64,000 bases of DNA, taken from Diplodia intermedia. Its lineage: Eukaryota; Ascomycota; Dothideomycetes; Botryosphaeriales; Botryosphaeriaceae. The stretch's first letter is position 1. The number at the start of each line of letters is the position of its first letter. The stretch covers positions 1-64,000 of the forward strand of contig JAKEKT010000025.1 in the NCBI GenBank assembly GCA_021495925.1, read 5' to 3'. The translations under genes and the position numbers were made by a program. Below are positions 23,701-36,826 of the stretch, piece by piece. The notes under the pieces were generated by a model. That model was not told the origin of the DNA. It saw only the letters and a program-made list of their open reading frames with translations, and did not search any database.

Positions 23701-26700
23701 GCGATGCAGGGCGTGACTTGGCAACACACACGCACGCCTGCCGGCTCTGACCTTGAGCGAGCCTCGCGTCCATCACCTACTGCTCCCGTCGGACCCTGCA
23801 TCGCCCGCGACCTGCCGGTGTGATAGGGCGATTGCGCACGCACGCTTTGCGTCAGTTGGCGCCCGCATGCAGGCGGCGCTGCTTGGACTCGGTCCGCTGT
23901 TTACTTGGGACAGCGAGCGGATCTCCTGAGCACGACATCAGCTCGCGTCGCTTATCGCCATTCGAACCAGTTATCCGGTATGCGCTGGCGCGCCCATCAC
24001 CACCACGCAGCAACCCGTTCTCGCGCGCTCACGCTCGCTCTCCCTCGCTGCAGGGGGGCTGTGTGAGGTGGATCTGGGGAAACGCAGGTGAATCTTGCTC
24101 GCCTGCTTGATTGCATGCTCCGTCCCCAGCCGCCGCGCTGTCACCCCACCTCTCCTCTCTTTCCTGTGACAATTCGCCAATCTCCAACGCCACCATGACG
24201 ATGGCCCAAAGTAAAACCTGCACAGCTCTGCCAGCTGTTGGGCCTTTTTGCGGGGAAGGGCGTGAGAGCGCAGCAGGACGGATACCTGCAGCGGCGATCA
24301 ATGATCGCTGCCCGTGATGACAAGCAACCTCAGTCGTCATGACTGATGCAATCATGCTTATCTTTCGCGCTTTCTTTTTCCGCTGGTCGACGGTACGACG
24401 GCTGTGGTCCAAGGGACCCTGCATGGCATCCTACCGCATTCGTTCCTCTCTTGCATCGCCCTCCTTATTTTTCTCCCGATCCCTGTTTGGGGCTCCATAC
24501 AGCGCACGATGAGGTCAACGCGCCGCTTGGTCGCTGCAGGCTGGGGAGGAGGGCTTTCAGCCGCACCGCCGGGCGGTGATAGTGACGGCCTTCTTGCGCA
24601 TTCGACTTGAACGAGCATCAAGGCTCAAGCATAATTAGGCGAACCATCAACTGGAACCGACTTCCCGCGCCTACCTTGCAACATGGGCCCCCAATCATCT
24701 TGCCTACCATGCTGGTCTTGAATCACACCGCAACATCGCGTCTCTCTTTCTATCTCTCTCTCTCGTTGTCATATGCAAAGGAGGAGGGCTGTGAGCGACA
24801 TCGTTCGACCTGTTCGCTCACTCTTGCGTAACAGTCCTCGTTGGCGCCGAGATCGGAGCTCGTTCCACTTTGCTGGCAGTTGCGACGACAGTGATGACGA
24901 AGAAGCTTGGTGATCATGATATGGCAGCCCGTCGACATCCGCGGTTCCAGCCGGAGTTCCCCGATGCGCGTGAAGAAGAAGAAGAAGAAGACCAACCTCG
25001 GTCCCAGCTGGGAACGCGAATGATGACCATCGTCACCAACAACAAGCGAGCTCTTCGCCTGTGGGGGTGGATCCTCCCTCCCCCCGCCGCGCCGATCATT
25101 CTCCAGAAAAAGAGACCCTGAACTGGAGAAGAAGGGAGCATCCCCTCCATCCATCCCCCCTTCGCTTCGGAAACCGGAACGAGGACGGTTAAGAAGGTGG
25201 GTGTGCTGTGGAACTTTCCGTTTCGGGAAGGATGGAGTGATATCGCTTACATAGGTGTGCCACAAAAAGAATGGGCAATCAGGGTCCGCGCCGGTCGGCC
25301 GGGGGGCCTGTGTCTCTTCCATACTGCTTATGCTTCTGCGTTGCGGCTCCGCTGCTGCTGCTGCTGCGTGCTTATTTTATCTCTTTTTCCTCGTTCTTGT
25401 CCCACCTGACGTGAGAGTTGATGGGTGATCGGCTCCGACTCATGCCCGTGCTGCCCTTACTTCAAAGACGCCAGGGGGGAGGAGGGGGATACGGAATGGT
25501 TCAAGCAGCGGCGGGATGCACGTGGGTACGAAGACGGCAGGCGAATAATGAGAGGAGAAGGTAGGGCTGAGATGATCGAAAACGGGTTTTTCTTCTCTCC
25601 AGGTCGGGTCTACGGCTACCGGAGCAGCATCATCCCGTACGAGCTCGCTTCCCAGAATTTGTGTGATTCGGGTCCTCTTTTTCGTCGGAGCAGAGTAGGC
25701 TTCGGGTTCGTTCGTTCTCGTGATGGTTGACTACGTGTGGACAAGGGGGAGGAGGTTGGATGCCCTCGTTCGACTGCCAAGTGTGCGTGTGGCTGGGTAC
25801 CTCCCCATGCAGCAGTTAGGCGTGCGTGATTGCATCATAAGCTGCTGCTGCGCCGCAAAAGGGCTGCAGCTAGCATTCCGGAGAGAGCCCAGGTAGATGG
25901 TCGCTTACGTAGACAGCCGGCGCGCGATCAGGCCAGGAGGAAGGCAAAATCATGCGAGTTTTGGCGAAAAAACCATCAAGGTGAAAAGCATTACCAAGAC
26001 AGCACTCGGTTCGGATTGTCACTCGGCTTTGCCCTGCAATCCAACGTAAGCTCTCACGCCACTGCTTTTCTTCGAGCGCGGGGGAAGGAAGAAGCGACAC
26101 GGGGATCGTGATTGCAGCAAGGCAACTTCCTCTCTCTCTCTCTTTTTCGCATCGCGATACGAGAGCGGGGGCCTGAGAAAGAGACATCGTCCCGGCCGTA
26201 GTTCGTCCGTAATTTACCGCCATAGTGTAGCCCGAAACCTCGTTGGCCTCGTCCGTGGTGTTACAGCGTCGTCGTTTGGTGTCCGGGCAATCATCAGTCG
26301 GACCCGTCAGCGCCACCCATCTATCGCCGGGTGATTGTGGAGCGTTACTGTGGCCATGGTCGTTTCCATCTCTTCTTCCTCTTCGCTCCGGCATACTCTC
26401 GGAGATGAGAGAGAGGGAGGGAGAGAGACGAAGAGGAAGAGCCCCCATCGGTCTTGTGATCACTCTGGAAAACGAGGCGGAGCCTGGCGAAGGATTTTTC
26501 TGTCTCACCGTTCGAACGTCATGGGCCGGGGGGGCGGTGTAGTAAGAGGGAAATGGTCAGGTACCAAAAAAGACACGTACGTAGCACGAGGGCGACTAAG
26601 TTGGGGGGCATCTCGTCTCTACGGCGACAAGAGGCACTCGACGAGGGAGGAACAATCGTGATGGGAGGCCGAGCAGGAGGAAGCATGGCGTCGATCGTTT

Positions 26701-29700
26701 CCCCGGTGATTTCCGTTGTCATGGAAGGCGCGAGGGCCCTACCCATCGAGGTCACGATTAGCCACGAGGGACGGGGAGCGCGGGAAGGCTAAGGCAAGAA
26801 AACGCCATCCTTGCACGATGGATGGTCGACGTTGCTGTGTGAGGAGGAAGAAACCTTAAAGTTGCACTCGTCGGTGTGTTTGCGGTGGTGATGCGTATCG
26901 GCCTCTGTGCTTTTTGCCTTTGAAGGCCCGAGATGCCGGTGGTCCCCAGGCGCAATCGCCGGCCATGAAAATTGCGATGATCGATTGTCGATGCCCAATA
27001 GCATACGAGAGCAAAGGGAATCTCAACGCAAGCTAATCTTGAATGAGACCTATCGGTGATGCTCCATGAAACATGACTCCAACCACGCAAGGCGCCCTGC
27101 ATGATGGCAGCCCGCATACATACAACACACCTATCGTCTCCGTCTGGGAGAAGGAAAGAGAAATAAGGCCCTCCATCTCAGAACGAACAAGCCGTATCCA
27201 ATCCGGGTCCCAGGGCTGTCCATCCGTCCCACCTTTTTTTTTTCTCGAGATCGAGCGCTCGAACAACAGCGGGGTATCAGCAACAACGCTGACCTGGCAT
27301 CACAAAGAAGTAAAGATATTTCGAAAAACAGAGGGGAACATCGTCCCGATCTTGCCTTTTGCGTTGTCAAACGATCATCATCCCCCCGGCCCCCGCTCCA
27401 TTTCTCTTCCCTGCCAGCATGTAGGTAGTTACTCCATGAAAATGCTTTGCGCCGAGCCGGCTGGGTAGTGGTTGATTTCCAGTATTGCTATTCCCGGGAA
27501 ACCGGATCGCCCGCCATGTTGATGCTCGCCCGCGCTCTCTCTCTTCCTTCTCTCTCTCTTACACACATGCACGGCACGACATGACTCTCTCTCTCTCACA
27601 TTCCGATGCAGGTCAGTCCCAAAATCATTGCATATCCCCACACTGTTTTCTTCTCTCGTCCTCTCTTGCAGCAAACACGCGCAGCAGCCCTTGCATCGGG
27701 GGCTACGCGGCTGCGCGTCGGAACGCTTTACCCGCCGCGGCCCGTCCGGTTGCTCGGAATCCCGGGCCCCAGAATGGAGAGAGAGAGGGGGGAAGAAGAT
27801 GCAAGGGAGGCTGGTTTCAATTGTGGTTGCACGCAGAGAGAAGCAGGGCTGCGGCGACACCGAGCTGTGCCGCAAAGAGAGGAGGGGGAAAAGTGTATGA
27901 ATTGCGGGGAAAAGGTAGCAAAAGCGGCGACGTTGCTGCGCATGATGGCATGATTGTGAAAGAAACCCTATATCAAAAATTTACAATTGCTTAGTCCCAG
28001 GGGTCGGTCGGTCGGTCGATATGGGGCATGTAGGGGTAGGCAGGCAGTGTGGGGATGGGACCGATGTCGGTTCCGGACATTGCGATATATGGTGGTGGGA
28101 AGGCGCACGCGGGAGAGAGCCAGGGCTGGGCTACTACCTAGGCTGGGCTGGGCTGGTTGCTTGTGTGAGTGTTGGGATTGGGGCCGAGGAGAGGTGCTAT
28201 TGCCGGATGCGGGGGGAGGAGGAGATGGGAGGGGGGACAGGTACGAAGGCGAAGGAAGAGAGGGGGCTTGGTGGGTTGCAGGGAAGCCGCGGCAGGCGCA
28301 AAGAGTGGGTTCCTACTGGTTTGGTGGTGGTGCGAGGGGGGACGGGACGGGGCGGGGCACCGCTCCTGCTCCTCATCCGTGGCGGAGACGACCCCTCCTG
28401 CGGTTGACTCACGCGCTCTCACATGAAGCTCTCGACTGCACCCAGACGGTTTCGCGTGGAATTCTCCATCGTGGCAGCTGCTGGCAGTGGCGTGGTGGCA
28501 CCATGTCTGACGGCCGGGTCGACCGGTTGCCTACCGCCCCGCGCGCCGCCTGGCTCGCCGGAAAGCACGGTTGTGCTGATCACCATTCTTCCGTGGCTTG
28601 ATGGCGGAGTCCAGAAGGAAGATGCCTTGAATCAGCTTCTACGTCCATGGCCAGAAGAACTTGGTCTGGTACCTGGCTCGGTCCTTTCCGTCTCGGTGCT
28701 GGGCGCGGAGAATACGGTCTTTTTTTAACACTCCCTGTGTATAGCGTCACCCCCATCGCTCGTGGCGCCCTCCTGAATAACGACTTCTCGTGTTTGCTAC
28801 GAGAAGAGACCGAACATGTCTGGACTCGGTGGAGGATCATCACAGCCTCGCGAGTAATCCACCCTGTATTCGCGCAGCGGCGTAGGCTTTCGGGACGAAC
28901 AACGACCCGGCCCTCGTGATTGTGCTCGTGAATCGTGATACGTTTGGATGCTGTGATTCGGTCGTTCTTCTCTTCTAGAGAGGCCGGCCGACAGTAGTCA
29001 TTCACGTGGACTTTGCCGTCAGAATCGTCACCGGTCGGGGCGGCGGTTGCTGGGTGCAAATCTCCCATGCTTGGGCCCGAAGCGTAGGCGTGGCTTGGCT
29101 TCTGCCGAATCCGTGCTACACCACGTGGGCGCAAGCAGCAAGCCGCAGTCCTCATGACTTGCTCGATCCAGTGGCTTGTCAATCTAGAAGCGGTTTATCT
29201 GATCGTCGTTGTGTCTGTGAGTGAAGGGCGAGCAAAGCACAGTAAGCTTCAGCTACTGCATGTCGAGCGACAGGCTTCTCCGCAAAATCAACGGACTTGC
29301 GCAGGCGAGGCAGCTGTTACTGGCTGCGCCGCAGGCCGCAGGATAAGCTGCCGAGGAGATGCTCATGCTCGTGCTGATGTTGCAGGTGCAAACAACGCTG
29401 CAGCAGCCTTCACAAAGCTTGGCGCCACGACGTGAGTGGTGGACAGCTGAGGCGCACTCGAAACAGCATGCAGGATGTTGCTGCAGGCGCTGGGAATAAC
29501 ACTCCCATCGGCCGGCGCTGCTGCGGCATTGAAGATGATCTTGCAGCCGGTGAAGGAGATCAGATTGCTACGGCCTTTGAATCGGGTTCCATGCCGGCTC
29601 TCGCTTTGCTTTCCGCCTGCCCCTCCAGATCGCGCTGACTGTACCGGGCATTGACTGGCGGTGAGGCACACGTGCGAAACACACTTGCGGCCGCCACGCC

Positions 29701-32700
29701 GTATGGAGGTAGGTTGGCCGCAAGCGCGAGCGTGATGAGAGCGACCCTGTGCCAGCCAGGGCGGTGAGATAGGGACGTTCTGTGGTTTACCGGTGAGCTG
29801 GGATGTGTGAAGCAGTAATGGTGGTGATGGTGGTGAGGGCGGCTGTGTGAGGGCCGTGCGTGGCTTCGCCCTCCAGACGCGCGTAGGCTGTGAAACGGCA
29901 GGCTTCCCCGCATTTTCAACACACCAACACCTACCATCACCGTGCTTGGAGGGCGGGCTAGGACCAGTAAGCCTTCCAGCAGTGGCAGAGGGACGGCCCT
30001 GGCGCAAATTGAGCCAATCTAGATCGCTGCAGTAACCGTCCTCGGGTAACAGAGCTGCCTGCCCGGCGGCAGCATATGGCACGTTCCACCGCTTCAGCGC
30101 AGCTTTATTGATTCAGGACCCGTCGCGATGCGCGACCGTTGGCCGTGCCAGAGCTTGGCTCCATGGAGAACATTCTACGCGTCGCACGTGAGCCGCGCAG
30201 CAACTTGGACGGCCCAGCTCGCCGGCCTGGGAGCCTTCGAAACCTGCACTGCGAGGATAATAAGGTTTGCTGCAGTGCTCTGGCTGCTGCACGCTGTGAG
30301 CGAGATTGCGAAGCGCTGCTCGAGGAACACTCGGCGTGCAGCAGGCGGGTTCGCGTGGCCGCGTCAAAGTGGTGATAGGCCTTGTTGGAGTCGTGATTTC
30401 TCTTGTTTCGGCTGGGCTCAGGATCTGCAACACATGTCGCCGCATGTAAGAAGTCGTTGGCTCGCTTACGCCTTGGTTGGCGGCGAGCTCGGTTGCGGCG
30501 CGTGCTACTGCCGTCAATCGACGATGTGGTTCTGGATTCCACGATCAGATTTGCGGATGTGCGCGGGAGATTGCACTATACGAGAACTGAGACCGGCGCC
30601 TTTGCGGATGCCGAAGAAAACGAAAGCTTGGCCTTCTAGGCTTCCAACAATCGGCGACTGAGCAAAAGCAATAATGCGAAGCACATGTATATGCAGCCTG
30701 CCGACTCGCGAAAACAGACTTTTGGATGACGACAGAAAAGGTGAGGCTGTGAGAGCAAGCTGACGGGTTGGCCCTGCGTGGGCATTCCGGCCCCAGCTCG
30801 TACAGCTTACGGATTACTGCTGCTGGGCAATTTCCGCCGTCACGGCTGAGGCGGCCCCGCCTGGTATAGCCAGACTTGCATTGGTGCAGGGTTTTCGCGC
30901 GCCTGTGCGAGCCCCGCAGCCGAGCTGGAGTGTGGTGGACACGGTTTCACGAGACCGACGCAAACAAAGTGTCTGCGTTTCAGCGACGCCCGCGACAAGC
31001 GATGTCGGCAGTGGGAGAATGTGGCGGCCGCTTGCTCCAATGCCGCACATGGGAAGTCGAAATAGTGGTGTTGTGCGGGATCCACCGTAGTCGGGCCGCG
31101 GCTCCCCGGACAGCAGGCTACAGGGGGCAATTCCGCGCAGTGATGGAGGTGGGGAGTTATTGGAAACTGGAGTGAAGCTGGGCAAGAAGGGCCGAAACGC
31201 CATGCTAAGTGGAGTTCTGTGATGATTTTCCCGACGTCTTCTGCACAGCCATGTCGTCAGCGGTGGCAGACCGCCTCGCCAGCCCCGTTTCGCAACTTGC
31301 GACACCACGCCCGCCATTGGCAGCCCGCTGCAGACCTCACGCGCTGACCTTGGCACCATCTCCGCGGCTCTGCGGAGTCGCACGTAACGGGAAAGCCAAG
31401 CCTGACCGGACGCCCCTTCCAGCCGCTGTAGGCTCGTTGCCGCAGGCGCCCGTATCCAGCGATAAGGAGCCGGCCAGCCCACCGCGCGCCCCTGATAAGC
31501 GCGCGTTCGGCGAGCTCGCGGTGCGACGGAGATTGTTCGTCTGCAGGCGCAGTCACCCCTTGCCAGACGGCCGGCACAAGTGCAGGCCAGCGATGGCGGC
31601 GCCACGGCGCAGCGCGCTGATATCGGTTGAGCTGCCGCCGGCCAACAGTTGCCTTGTTCAGTGCTGACACGGGCCCGGCACGGCGGATCGCCGCCATGGG
31701 AGATCGGCAGACTGCGACGCGTCTTCCCTGCCGGGCGGTGAGCCTCGAGTCAGCCGCGAGCCCTTTCTGCCAGCAGATTATTTTGACTTCTGCTGGCTCC
31801 GCTCCTGCACACATGCACCGCGGCCACTACGCCATCGATGGATCCGGGGTACTCCATCGCCGGACACGCGTGGGCGCACGCCCGTCCGCGGCCTGAACAA
31901 CCTGTGCGTCACGACACGGCGTGTGCGTGCGGAGGCATCCACAGTGTAAACAACCTCTCAGCCGCGCGATGCGTCGAGCTGGCTGTAGGCGCGGTGAATC
32001 CCTGCCTGCTCGACTCGGAGGCTGCCAGCGGGCGGTGCTACCACATTGCCGCAAGCGCCACTGAACACGCTGTAGCTTGTTCTTTTAGGCGGCCGGGAAC
32101 CGTTAGCAGGCTCGTGCTACAGCGCTCTGGTCCGGGATTCTTATGCGGCGAACTGCTCGCACGCCCAATCACACAGGGTTGCTGCCATGCTCACGGGCCC
32201 TCGACCTGCAAATCTCCTCCAGGACGCCTGGCCAGCGGCGAAGCTTCTCCTTACGCTCGCGCTGCGCGATGGAGCCGGTGGGCCCTTCTTCATGCCGCAG
32301 TTCAGTAGAAAGGGGGGGAGATCGCGGCTCCAGCGTTATCGCGCGCGAGTTGTTGGTAGCAGTTTGACGTCGAGTGACGGCCGGTGGGGTCTGGTGCTGC
32401 GTGGATGCAAGGAGGGAAAGGGTCGGTGAAGAAAACGATCGCAGATGTCAGCAGCGAGCCAAGGTCCCGCGTCCCGCCAGCCCTGCGCGGAACAGAAGAC
32501 ACAGTAAAGATCGCAGGCGGAGCGGAGGTATGTACGGTGTGCAGGCCAGCAGCGTTTTACAGAGCATCTTCATCGATCGATTGATGAAAGCTTTGATGTT
32601 GGCTGTCTCGCACTCGGTGCCGCCAACCCGACTGCCCGCCCGCCATTGGCGCACAGGCGAGCCGAGTCAGCGGGCGCGTCGCAAGTACATCATTTGCTTC

Positions 32701-34354
32701 AGATTTGTCGTGACATGCAGCGCGTTTTTGCGTCTGGTGGAGGGTCTTGCGGGGGCGGCTGGCAACGTGTGGCGCCCCACCGTCGACGTGCGCGGTGGAG
32801 CTGCCAGACTGGCGAGAGGTGACAAACATGCGATCAGTGTGCACCAACCATGGACAGGTGGTTGCGGCGAGCTGGGACTGCAGCGTCCGCTGGGACCGGG
32901 ACAGCGACTGGGGCGGTGCTGACGGGCGGCGTGGCGCACACGCAGCCATGGCTCGCGGCGGCGCGCCAGAGGGGAGCCAGTGCCAGGGCTGGAGGGGTAA
33001 GGGGCCGCGGCGGCGCGAGGGGGCGCGCATTGGAGGCCGGCGCTGGCTCCCTGCCTTGCTGCGGGCGGCCGACGCCGGGTTGAGGGCTGCCAGTCGGCGA
33101 CGGACTGTAGCGGCCTTGGAAGAGCCCAGGATGGCAGACACTTGCGCAAGCAATGGGACGAGACCGGCTCGCTTGCTGGGATGCACGGACATCCCAGCCG
33201 TGCGCCGCGCGCCGCTTCGAGTGCGGTGGGCCGATGTCAGGATGAGAAGGGACAGGAATGCGCATTTGCGGCACCCTGTTGCCGCGATGCCGCTGAGCTC
33301 GATCAGCCAGCGCCGGCCTGCGCCTCGTTCCGCGCTGCCGCCTGCGCGCGCGCTGGTTGCGGGCGCGCGACTCCAGCGGACGGCGGAAGCGCAGCATTTT
33401 TGTCGCTGGCGCTCGGCGCACTGGGGAACGTGGAGACGCGGAGGCTGGTGCTGGCGAGAACCCGCGATGATGTCAATGCAGAGGCCCGTCGGCGGCCAGC
33501 GCCCTCGAGGCCTGAGCGCGCGCGCAAGCAAGAACAACAGCGGAACGTGGGCGGCGGCTGCTGTCCTAGGCGCTGCGCGAAGGCCCACCCGCCAACACTG
33601 TGGCAGACGAAAGGCGCGCGCGGAGCGAGTCGTGCGGTCAGGCTGGTGCGACGGCGGCGGCGGGGATGGCATCGCAGCACACGGCGAAGACGGAGTGCTG
33701 CCACGGCCACGGCCATGTGCGAGGCGCGCTGGTCCGACGGCGCCCTGGTTGCGGCCGCGGCCGCGAGCACGACGGCCGGCGTGCTGAACAAAGGTCTGGC
33801 CGGCTTTGTCACTGATCGTAGCACCGCTGTACCCCGATCTGCAGCAAATCCTTCAACGCTCGCTTTAACGCCGGCCCCCGGATCCTTGCTCGAGTCGGTT
33901 GGGATCGTCCTCGTTCGAGCGCACCACCGCCTGCAAGCCAAGCGCGCCATTTCATTCGCCCGCGCGGCGGTACAGAATTTAGAGTGTGGGAGGGATATCT
34001 CCATCCAACGCCGCCCCAATAACCCTCCGCCGCGCCCTCAACACCCGCAACGCCTCCTCAGTCCTGCTCCTCACCACGCCTCCCCGGGACCCCATAATAA
34101 TCAGGCTGTGGCACCCCCATCCCAGCTTGCACCCGCGAGAGCCCTTCCTGTGTGGTCCGCTTATCAGTCCACGGCTGCCTCGCATTACGCCATCAGCAGG
34201 AGCGTACTTACAGCACGGAACTCCCGGCTTCGCCTTCCTGCTTCACCACCTACCGTCGCCCGACACTCCTCCTCCTCGCCCTCCGCAGTCCGGCACGCTT
34301 CGACGCCCCTGTCCTCGGCGAGCGTCCTGCATCTGTCGCTTGCCACTATATTCT
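17770..34354. other. Gene-free region of about 16.6 kb between divergent genes
   Basis: I find no convincing protein gene here on either strand. Open frames up to 440 codons exist but are Arg/Pro/Ser/Ala-rich, lack family motifs, and often overlap on both strands, as expected by chance in GC-rich DNA. It is not AT-rich. Simple repeats dot it: GA tract 19853-19890, GT-rich 20284-20318, CT tract about 20407-20424, T-runs near 20654, 20861 and 22968, C/T run 21160-21205, GAA tract 24972-24990, and TGC tract near 25355. Splice-like pairs on the plus strand occur at 20132-20247 (GTGAGT to TTCCAG) and around a 36-nt segment at 22351-22386 (TACAG before, GTATGT after). The part from 29 to 34 kb is particularly GC-rich. 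It may hold long leaders, a noncoding transcript or distant control elements. Confidence 0.55.
19853..19890. repeat. Imperfect (GA)n microsatellite in the gene-free region
   Basis: A GA-rich tract with single-base interruptions, followed by CAAGCAAGAG. It is one of several low-complexity purine or pyrimidine tracts in the surrounding gene-free region. Confidence 0.9.
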
Positions 34355-34473
34355 GTGAGTCTTCCCTGCCTGGCGCCCGGCCACTGGCCGCTGTCGGTGT
34401 GTATCAAAACCGCCGCTCCGCCCGCCTGCGCGCCTCCCCAACCGACGCATTGCACCTCTGCTGACGCTTCCAG
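34355..34473 (+). other. Probable 5' UTR intron of the GAC1-like gene
   Basis: Donor GTGAGT at 34355 and acceptor GCTTCCAG ending at 34473, with a branch-like GCTGAC about 13 bases before the acceptor. It lies 100 bases upstream of the start codon at 34573 and just after a C/T-rich stretch (about 34020-34130) that resembles a fungal transcription-start region. No transcript is available to prove it. Confidence 0.45.
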
Positions 34474-34572
34474 TGCGTAATACTTGTCCGCGCTTGCTTC
34501 TTCTAATGACCTGTCGACCCTAAACGCCCTCAACGTAACACCCTCGCCCAAGAAGACCGTCAAGCCGTCCGG

Positions 34573-36826
34573 ATGCCTTACACGCCGCCCTCTCAGCGGT
34601 CTCCTGCCTCCTCCAAATCCAACAGTCCTATCCTCAGCCGCTCCCATTCATTCAGCGAGGGTGGCTTGAGCCCGCAGTCGGCCAGTGCGGCTCACCGGCC
34701 TGTCCTTCCCCACTCTTCTGCGTCGTACTTGAGCAAGCACCGCCGCACACCGTCAATATCACAGTCCCCGCAGGATGGATCCAAGGTGTCGGTGACACAC
34801 ACAAATGGTAGTGCCCACCACGCCAATCTGCCCTCGATGAAGCTTTTGATACCCGTAGGTGCTGAGTCAACTCCTCCAGACTCTGTGCAGAACTCCGACG
34901 ATGAGGACCGCGGTCGCCAATCCGGAAAACTTGCCGAGCTGCAGGAGGCTCTGCAGAGCATCGAAGTCAAGCGCGGCCACTCTCCTGAGAGACATCCTGA
35001 TGGAACCGCCTCGGCCCCTCGCGAGTCAGTGCCGGTCAACGGTCCGATCAGGCCGGCTCTCACCCCAGAAGCTCGGAAGATCTCGCACTCTCGGTCCTCA
35101 AGCGAGATTCAGCTCTCCAAGCACGCCCCTAGCCTTTCCGAATCGCCTATTCAGTCAACAGACGAGAGCGAAGAGGAGGGCCTGTCGATGAAGCCTCCGC
35201 TTCTCCGCAAGAAATCGGGAGAGCTAGTAAAGCCGGCCCTACGGCCCTCCTCCCGGAACCGTCGTCGGCCGTCCAGCATGCCCGGCACACCGTCCTTCTC
35301 CAAGGCCGTGCACTTCAACGACGACATTGAACAAGTCCGCCACTTCCTGCAGGTCGACCGTCCCATTGCCGTCAGTGCAGGTTCATCGCCTGTCGAGACG
35401 TACGACAGCGAAACCGAGTACCCGTTCGGATACGACGATGGTAACGGCTACTCCTCTCGCCGTTCGCGGGTCGAATGGGAGCTGCGGTTGGCCAACTTCC
35501 CCCGGGAAACTTTCGAGCGGAAAACCCTGCCTGTGCGCGTTGAGAAGATCGCTCTGTCGCCTGACAGCTCCACTCTCGTGGGCACGGTTGCTGTTGCGAA
35601 CCTTGCATTCCACAAAGCAGTTGTGGCCCGCTTTACCCTGGATTACTGGAAGACCACTTCAGAGGTTGCTGCCGAATACAGTGATGATGTGCGCCGGAAG
35701 CAGACCCACGACGGGTGCGACCGCTTCGTCTTCAACATCAAGCTGGCCGACCAGGCCAACCTCGAGTCGAAGACGATGCTGCTCTGCATTCGCTACACCG
35801 TTGGCGGCGCTGAGTACTGGGACAACAACAACTCCATGAACTTCCAGGTCGACTTCATCAAGAAGACGACCCCGCCCAAGAACACGAGGAGCAAACAGAG
35901 GCCTGCTGGCACCCTTGGTGCGATACCACGTAGCAGGCATTCCCCACCCGCGGCCCGCCCACGGTCCATGCCCGTGCCTCTCGATGACGATTTCGGCAAC
36001 AACTTCGAGTCATCCCGATACACTTTCGGTTCGCGCGATTCGAACGACGGCCTGCAGCCCCCGATTAAGCTGAGGAGCAAGACCAAGCCTTCGAGGAGCA
36101 ACCTGTTCCCCGATCAGCCTGATTCCAAGCCTTCGCCGACCCAAAAAGCCTTCTCCACCCGTTACGACTTCTCGACCTCGCTGTCGCAAGCGTTGTCCAG
36201 CGCGCAGACCGCTATGGGCGATCGCAGCGGCATCAAGAGAACCAACAAGCCTCGGGCCGGTGATTACTTCACGCTCCAGGGCGAGGCTCCCGCTCCTACC
36301 AAGTCCACCTCGCCCCGCCCGGACCAGTTGTCATCCGTGAAACCGGATTTGAAGTCGGCCGAGTACAACGAGCTGATCCAAAAATACTGTTTCGTACGTC
36401 CTCCCGCACCCACCACCACTGCCAACACCACCACCACCCAGGCTGGCCATTGAACCAGGACGCTGACAACCAATGCAGTTCGGATCCGGAAGGGGCTCTC
36501 CTCAGGTGTCTAGTCCCAAGCCGGTCGTTTCTTCCGACGGAGCTCGCGATATCGAATCCGACGGAAGCGCGTCCAGTCTCCAGGGATCTGGATCAAACAG
36601 CCCCAGCCCCCCAAAGGAAGTTCCGCCGTCGATGGACGGCGCCATGGATCACCGACTTCCGGTCCGCGCCGCGAGTCCTTTTTTACCTAGATCGGCGTCA
36701 CCCGGGCCTGTGACAGGGTCCGATTTCGGCGACCGGACTACTCCTCCCGTTTCTTTCGGCTACCCGTACAACATGCATGGCGGTATCTCTTTTGAGACGC
36801 ATGCCCCCAAGGCGATACTCGGTTAG
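34573..36826 (+). CDS. GAC1: Protein phosphatase 1 regulatory (glycogen-targeting) subunit with CBM21 domain
   Basis: Predicted protein of 722 residues from exons 34573-36393 and 36479-36826; the intron (GTACGT to ATGCAG) is phase 0. The Ser-rich N terminus begins MPYTPPSQRSPASS. Residues 244-248 (KAVHF, followed by ND) form the RVxF-type docking motif for the PP1 catalytic subunit. About residues 297-432 are a CBM21 carbohydrate-binding domain, with WELRLANFPRETF, LPVRVEKIAL, VAVANLAFHKAV, VARFTLDYWKTTSEV, DRFVFNI and GAEYWDNNNSMNFQVDF. The rest is disordered and Ser/Pro-rich. Yeast Gac1 and relatives bring PP1 to glycogen, promoting glycogen synthase activation. The name marks the family, not proven one-to-one orthology. 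The gene faces away from the long gene-free region, which may hold its control elements. Confidence 0.88.

Noticed and set aside
33142..34464. Plus-strand open frame of 440 codons before the GAC1-like gene
   Set aside because: Arg/Ala/Pro-rich with no motifs, overlaps long minus-strand frames, and runs across a C/T-rich promoter and a probable leader intron.
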